Below are positions 6,963 to 9,284 of a DNA stretch of 9,284 nucleotides, in pieces. The notes under the pieces were generated by a model. The model was not told where the DNA came from, made no database searches, and was given only the letters and a program-made list of their open reading frames with translations. The first letter of the stretch is position 1. Each line of letters begins with the position of its first letter. The stretch is from positions 1 to 9,284 of the forward strand of contig JAKAWO010000106.1 in assembly GCA_021827255.1 (NCBI GenBank). Direction: 5' to 3'. This DNA comes from Acidobacteriota bacterium. Lineage in GTDB: Bacteria; Acidobacteriota; Terriglobia; UBA7540. The position numbers were made by a program, and so were the translations under genes.

Positions 6963-8200
6963 CCCGCCGGGCTGAGGGTGTCGAAGTCTTTGCCACGTTC
7001 TTCCCGGCCAAGGGCAATGAACAGCGCGCTCGACAGGATGACGCCAATCTCGACGCCTGCCAGCGCCCAGGCGTAGCCGACTTGGGCGCTCAGCGCATAC
7101 TCGATGGTATTGATCGGCGCGGCAAAGAGGATGCCGAGCTGATAAACGAGGCCGGGCAGCAGGCTGCGGGCCGCGCCGGGCGAAAGCTCGTTCAAATGCG
7201 CCGGGATGATTCCCCACACGCCCTGCACCCCGGCCTGCATCAGGAAAGCGCCTGTCGCAAGCGCCGCTACGGAGCCGCCGAACGCCCAAAGCGGAATGAC
7301 GGCGAGCGATAGCCCGAGCGCGACGATCATGCTCCGGCGGCGGCCAAAGCCCTCGGAAAGATGACCGAAAATAATGGCGCCCGCCACGGCGCCCACGTTA
7401 TAAAGCATGGCGATGTCCGCCACCCGGTCGGCCGCCACGCCGTGCGCGGTTTTGAGGAAATCAGGATAAAGGTCTTGTGTGCCGTGAGAGAGAAACATCA
7501 GCAGCGTCATCATGCCCACCAGGTAGAAAAACTGCTTCCAATGGCGACCCACGGTGCGGAGAATCGCTCGAAAGCTCGACTCCCGGTGCAGAAGCCAGGC
7601 GCGGGGTTCCGGGACTTTGGCGCTGATGTAAAGCGCCAGCGCCGCCGGCAGACCGCCCGCCCAGAACATCCAGCGCCAGCCCCATGCGGGCAGGATAAAG
7701 CGCGCCGCCACCGCGGCCAACAGATAGCCGATCGAATAGCCGCTTTGGAGAACGCCGGAGAGAATCCCGCGCCAGCGCTTCGGCGCCGTTTCCATTGCCA
7801 GCGAGGCGCCCACGCCCCACTCGCCACCCATGCCGATGCCGTAAAGCGCCCGCAAAACGATAAAGACCGCGAAGCTCGAAGCGAATCCGCAAAGCAGCTC
7901 GATGATCGAATAGTAGATGACGCTGGCTACCAGGGCTTTGCGACGGCCGTAACGGTCAGCGTAGAGTCCAAACAGGAAAGCGCCCACCGGACGCATGGCC
8001 AGCGTGGCCGTCAGCGTCCAGACGATAGCCGTCTTCGTGACGTGGAAACTCTCCGCCAGATCGCCCATCAGGAAGACGACGACGCTAAAGTCGAAGGCGT
8101 CGAGCGTCCAGCCGAGGAAGCAGGCGATGATCGCGTGCCGTTGCCCGCCAGAACTAGCGGCAGGGGTGGTGATGGTTTCCCTCAATGGGGCTTGGGCCAT
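6959..8200 (-). CDS. MFS transporter, SHS (sialate/lactate:H+ symporter) type
   Basis: The product has 413 residues, the usual length for a 12-TM MFS carrier. TM1 carries G30-W31-T32-L33-D34-A35-F36-D37, typical of SHS carriers (NanT, Jen1 and relatives), where the Asp pair is a proton/substrate determinant. MFS motif A is G78-L79-Y80-A81-D82-R83-Y84-G85-R86-R87-K88. Later come R117 and G121-x-G123-x-G125-G126-E127-W128. In the second half, S238-H239-G240-T241-Q242-D243-L244-Y245-P246 is the hallmark of the Jen1-like lactate/monocarboxylate branch of SHS, and a second motif A copy lies at 279-289. Role: proton-coupled uptake of a small monocarboxylate such as lactate or pyruvate across the inner membrane; sialate is less likely given the SHGTQDLYP motif. 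The ATG at 8198-8200 is preceded by a good promoter but no obvious Shine-Dalgarno. No lactate dehydrogenase or sialic acid gene lies nearby. Its TAG stop overlaps the glycosyltransferase stop. Confidence 0.92.
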   Translation of the reverse strand: MAQAPLRETITTPAASSGGQRHAIIACFLGWTLDAFDFSVVVFLMGDLAESFHVTKTAIVWTLTATLAMRPVGAFLFGLYADRYGRRKALVASVIYYSIIELLCGFASSFAVFIVLRALYGIGMGGEWGVGASLAMETAPKRWRGILSGVLQSGYSIGYLLAAVAARFILPAWGWRWMFWAGGLPAALALYISAKVPEPRAWLLHRESSFRAILRTVGRHWKQFFYLVGMMTLLMFLSHGTQDLYPDFLKTAHGVAADRVADIAMLYNVGAVAGAIIFGHLSEGFGRRRSMIVALGLSLAVIPLWAFGGSVAALATGAFLMQAGVQGVWGIIPAHLNELSPGAARSLLPGLVYQLGILFAAPINTIEYALSAQVGYAWALAGVEIGVILSSALFIALGREERGKDFDTLSPAG

Positions 8201-8220
8201 GACAACAGGGGCGCAAACCT

Positions 8221-8251
8221 CGGCGCGGCCCTAGGTGGTATAACCGCGCCG
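8221..8251. repeat. 8-bp inverted repeat bracketing the transporter -10 box (operator candidate)
   Basis: CGGCGCGG at 8221-8228 and CCGCGCCG at 8244-8251 are perfect reverse complements separated by 15 bases. The half-sites are 23 bases centre to centre, about two helical turns. The predicted -10 of the transporter gene (8237-8242) lies between the arms and the right arm lies in the promoter spacer. A dimeric repressor bound here would block the promoter. In RNA, only the left arm would be transcribed, so a hairpin role in the leader is unlikely. Confidence 0.45.
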
Positions 8252-8265
8252 GAGGTGAATTGCAA
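8237..8265 (-). promoter_or_regulatory. predicted sigma70-type promoter of the MFS gene
   Basis: On the minus strand TTGCAA (8265-8260) and TATACC (8242-8237) are separated by exactly 17 bases; each matches four of six consensus positions. Transcription would start near 8230 and leave a leader of about 30 bases before the ATG. Position, spacing and orientation fit the only gene it could serve. An 8-bp inverted repeat surrounds the -10 box. Confidence 0.45.
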
Positions 8266-8364
8266 GAGATTTGGAAGGTCGCCCTAAAGCGGCTGGCCTC
8301 CGAGCCGGTCGAGCATTGCGGCAGGACTTCCGTACGATTCAGCACAAGGCAATTCGCGGAAACG

Positions 8365-8385
8365 GCCCGCGGCGCAAAAGCGGGC
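8365..8385 (-). terminator. weak terminator-like hairpin after the 8385-9041 gene
   Basis: GCCCGC (8365-8370) and GCGGGC (8380-8385) form a 6-bp stem with a 9-base loop directly at the end of the minus-strand gene, sharing one base with its stop codon. On that strand only a short TTT follows (about 8362-8358 region), so it would be a poor intrinsic terminator and may serve only as a 3' stabilising hairpin. Confidence 0.3.
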
Positions 8386-9041
8386 TACGGAGTGAAGACG
8401 ATTTCTTTGACGCGGTCGAGCGGCAGCGAAAAATTGAAGACCTCGGAGCTCGAGGGATTGTAGTGGTCCGTGATGCCAAGAAAGCGGGCCTCGGCTGGCT
8501 CGCTCGTCGGCATCAAGTAGGTGCCTCGTTCCACTTGCCCGGTGCGGAGCGTAAGAACGACCCGGCCCTTTTGAAACAATGCGCGCGCCACCTTTGAGAA
8601 GCTCTCGACGTCGGCGCCACCGTCCTCGAGCTGAATGGGGAAAGAGGTGCCGGCAGGAATCACTTGGAACAACGATCCCACACCGTGCGGCGGGTAATAG
8701 TCAATGTAGGCGTCATAGACCGTGGTCGTCTTTCCAGTCACGCCGGTGACGACGGCCACGTAACCGAATTCTTTCCAGAGGCTGACGATTTGTCGGCGCT
8801 CACCGGGGCTCGAGACGACGACCGAATAAGCAAGGCTGCCTTGATTCAGCCGTACCCGCTCGACCCGGTGATCCGATAAATCGAAATGTTTGTATATGAT
8901 CTCGTCCGGGTCCTGGTGGACCACGATCGCCTGGCGCTGCACCACTTGCTCGCGCCCTCGAGCGGTTGCCCGATAAATCGTGTCCGCGCCGAGCGGCGGG
9001 GTGGCCACGATGACAATCAGAAGGATAAACAGCCGCTGCAA
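8385..9041 (-). CDS. exported protein with possible LSm-like C-terminal small barrel, TTG start
   Basis: The product has 218 residues. Residues 1-19 form a signal peptide (Q2-R3, hydrophobic core 4-13, then P15-P16-L17-G18-A19 before D20), so the mature protein is periplasmic or secreted. The body is strand-rich with no further TM segment. The C-terminal segment (about 155-216) reads G159-R160-V161-V162-L163-T164-L165-R166-T167-G168-Q169 then E171-R172-G173-T174-Y175, a long strand, and a final L206-P207-L208-D209-R210-V211-K212-E213-I214-V215-F216. This is the layout of an LSm/SH3-like small barrel (v.L.dG....G.......~ipl..I..I). It is a pattern inference only. The start is TTG, chosen because GGAGG stands seven bases upstream and the signal peptide begins there. 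The TPR gene lies 68 bases upstream on the same strand, so the two may be co-transcribed. I do not know the function. Confidence 0.75.
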   Translation of the reverse strand: MQRLFILLIVIVATPPLGADTIYRATARGREQVVQRQAIVVHQDPDEIIYKHFDLSDHRVERVRLNQGSLAYSVVVSSPGERRQIVSLWKEFGYVAVVTGVTGKTTTVYDAYIDYYPPHGVGSLFQVIPAGTSFPIQLEDGGADVESFSKVARALFQKGRVVLTLRTGQVERGTYLMPTSEPAEARFLGITDHYNPSSSEVFNFSLPLDRVKEIVFTP

Positions 9042-9048
9042 CCGAAAC

Positions 9049-9053
9049 CCTCC
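9049..9053 (-). promoter_or_regulatory. Shine-Dalgarno GGAGG deciding a TTG start
   Basis: On the minus strand GGAGG (within a longer GAGGGAGGG) is followed by a seven-base spacer and TTG at 9041-9039. Optimal spacing and the signal peptide that starts at this codon make the TTG the likely start; no in-frame ATG begins near it. Confidence 0.65.
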
Positions 9054-9109
9054 CTCGCGCCGCCGCTTGACCCCTTGATAACCCGCGGCCTTCCCTTGCC
9101 GACACCCGG

Positions 9110-9284
9110 CTACTTCTTGTATTGAGTTTGCACCTTGCCCTCGAGGGTCTGAATCATCCCCTGAGCGGCGGCGGCGTCCGGTCCGTTGGGAGCGAGCTCG
9201 ATGTACTTCTTAAAAGCCGCCAGCGTTCCGGCCGGCGCGCTGACCTTGCCGCCAGCGCTCATCGTGGCTTTGCTCATCAGGGCT
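9110..9284 (-). CDS. C-terminal end of a TPR-repeat protein (partial, cut by the window edge)
   Basis: The last 57 residues and the TAG stop are visible; the 5' part lies beyond 9284. The fragment runs from A-L-M-S-K through 'GGKVSAPAGTLAAFKKYIEL', then A-P-N-G-P-D-A-A-A-A and ends Q-Y-K-K. The 'AAFKKYIELAPNGPDA' segment is the B-helix-to-turn part of a tetratricopeptide repeat, and this ending (a final TPR whose loop carries 'GKV.APAGT') is one I associate with Acidobacteriota TPR proteins that bind partners in the periplasm or on the membrane. The full-length protein, any signal peptide and other domains cannot be seen. The downstream exported protein gene begins 68 bases after the stop with no terminator evident between them. 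Confidence 0.75.
   Translation of the reverse strand, partial: ALMSKATMSAGGKVSAPAGTLAAFKKYIELAPNGPDAAAAQGMIQTLEGKVQTQYKK

Noticed and set aside
7361..8287. Plus-strand open frame of 308 codons opposite the MFS gene
   Set aside because: It is the complement of conserved SHS/MFS motifs and its product is His/Arg/Gln-rich without structure.
1..9284. tRNA, rRNA, CRISPR, insertion sequence, phage or toxin-antitoxin content
   Set aside because: Looked for TpsiC-like arms, regularly spaced repeats, transposase motifs and small paired genes; none was seen.

Overview
The window looks like ordinary chromosome from a high-GC, Gram-negative-type soil bacterium, most likely an Acidobacteriota (Solibacter/Bryobacter-like) lineage. 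This is inferred from strong G/C at third codon positions, several exported proteins of unknown function, the cut C-terminus of a TPR protein ending in an 'ELAPNGPDAAAA'-type segment that I associate with that phylum, and a very large CPBP-protease fusion. No rRNA, tRNA, CRISPR array, insertion sequence or phage gene is visible.

Layout. Bases 1-282 hold no supported gene, only a possible promoter. The left block reads rightwards: a small exported charged-helix protein (283-600), an exported protein of unknown family (722-1219), a RimI-like GNAT acetyltransferase (1299-1742), a 1125-residue membrane protein with a CPBP/Rce1-type protease core (1884-5261), and a GT-C/PMT-like membrane glycosyltransferase (5382-6962). 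The right block reads leftwards: an SHS-type MFS transporter (6959-8200), an exported protein with a possible LSm-like C-terminal barrel that starts at TTG (8385-9041), and the 3' end of a TPR protein (9110 to the edge). The two blocks meet tail to tail at a shared CTAG, so both stop codons lie in the same four bases.

The most notable object is the CPBP protein. It is an internal tandem duplication of 'TM anchor + extracytoplasmic PepSY-like region + polytopic membrane domain'. The first copy keeps the metal/glutamate protease motifs (E430, E431, R435, H464, H502, D506). In the second copy the matching positions are occupied by small or hydrophobic residues. It therefore appears to be one active protease fused to a pseudo-protease paralogue of itself. 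The second most interesting point is an 8-bp perfect inverted repeat that brackets the predicted -10 box of the transporter gene and looks like an operator.

No pathway clearly joins the genes. The common theme is the cell envelope: two or three exported proteins, a membrane protease, a lipid-linked-sugar type glycosyltransferase and an organic acid transporter. Apart from possible co-transcription of the TPR and TTG-start genes, and perhaps of the left block, I see no strong operon.
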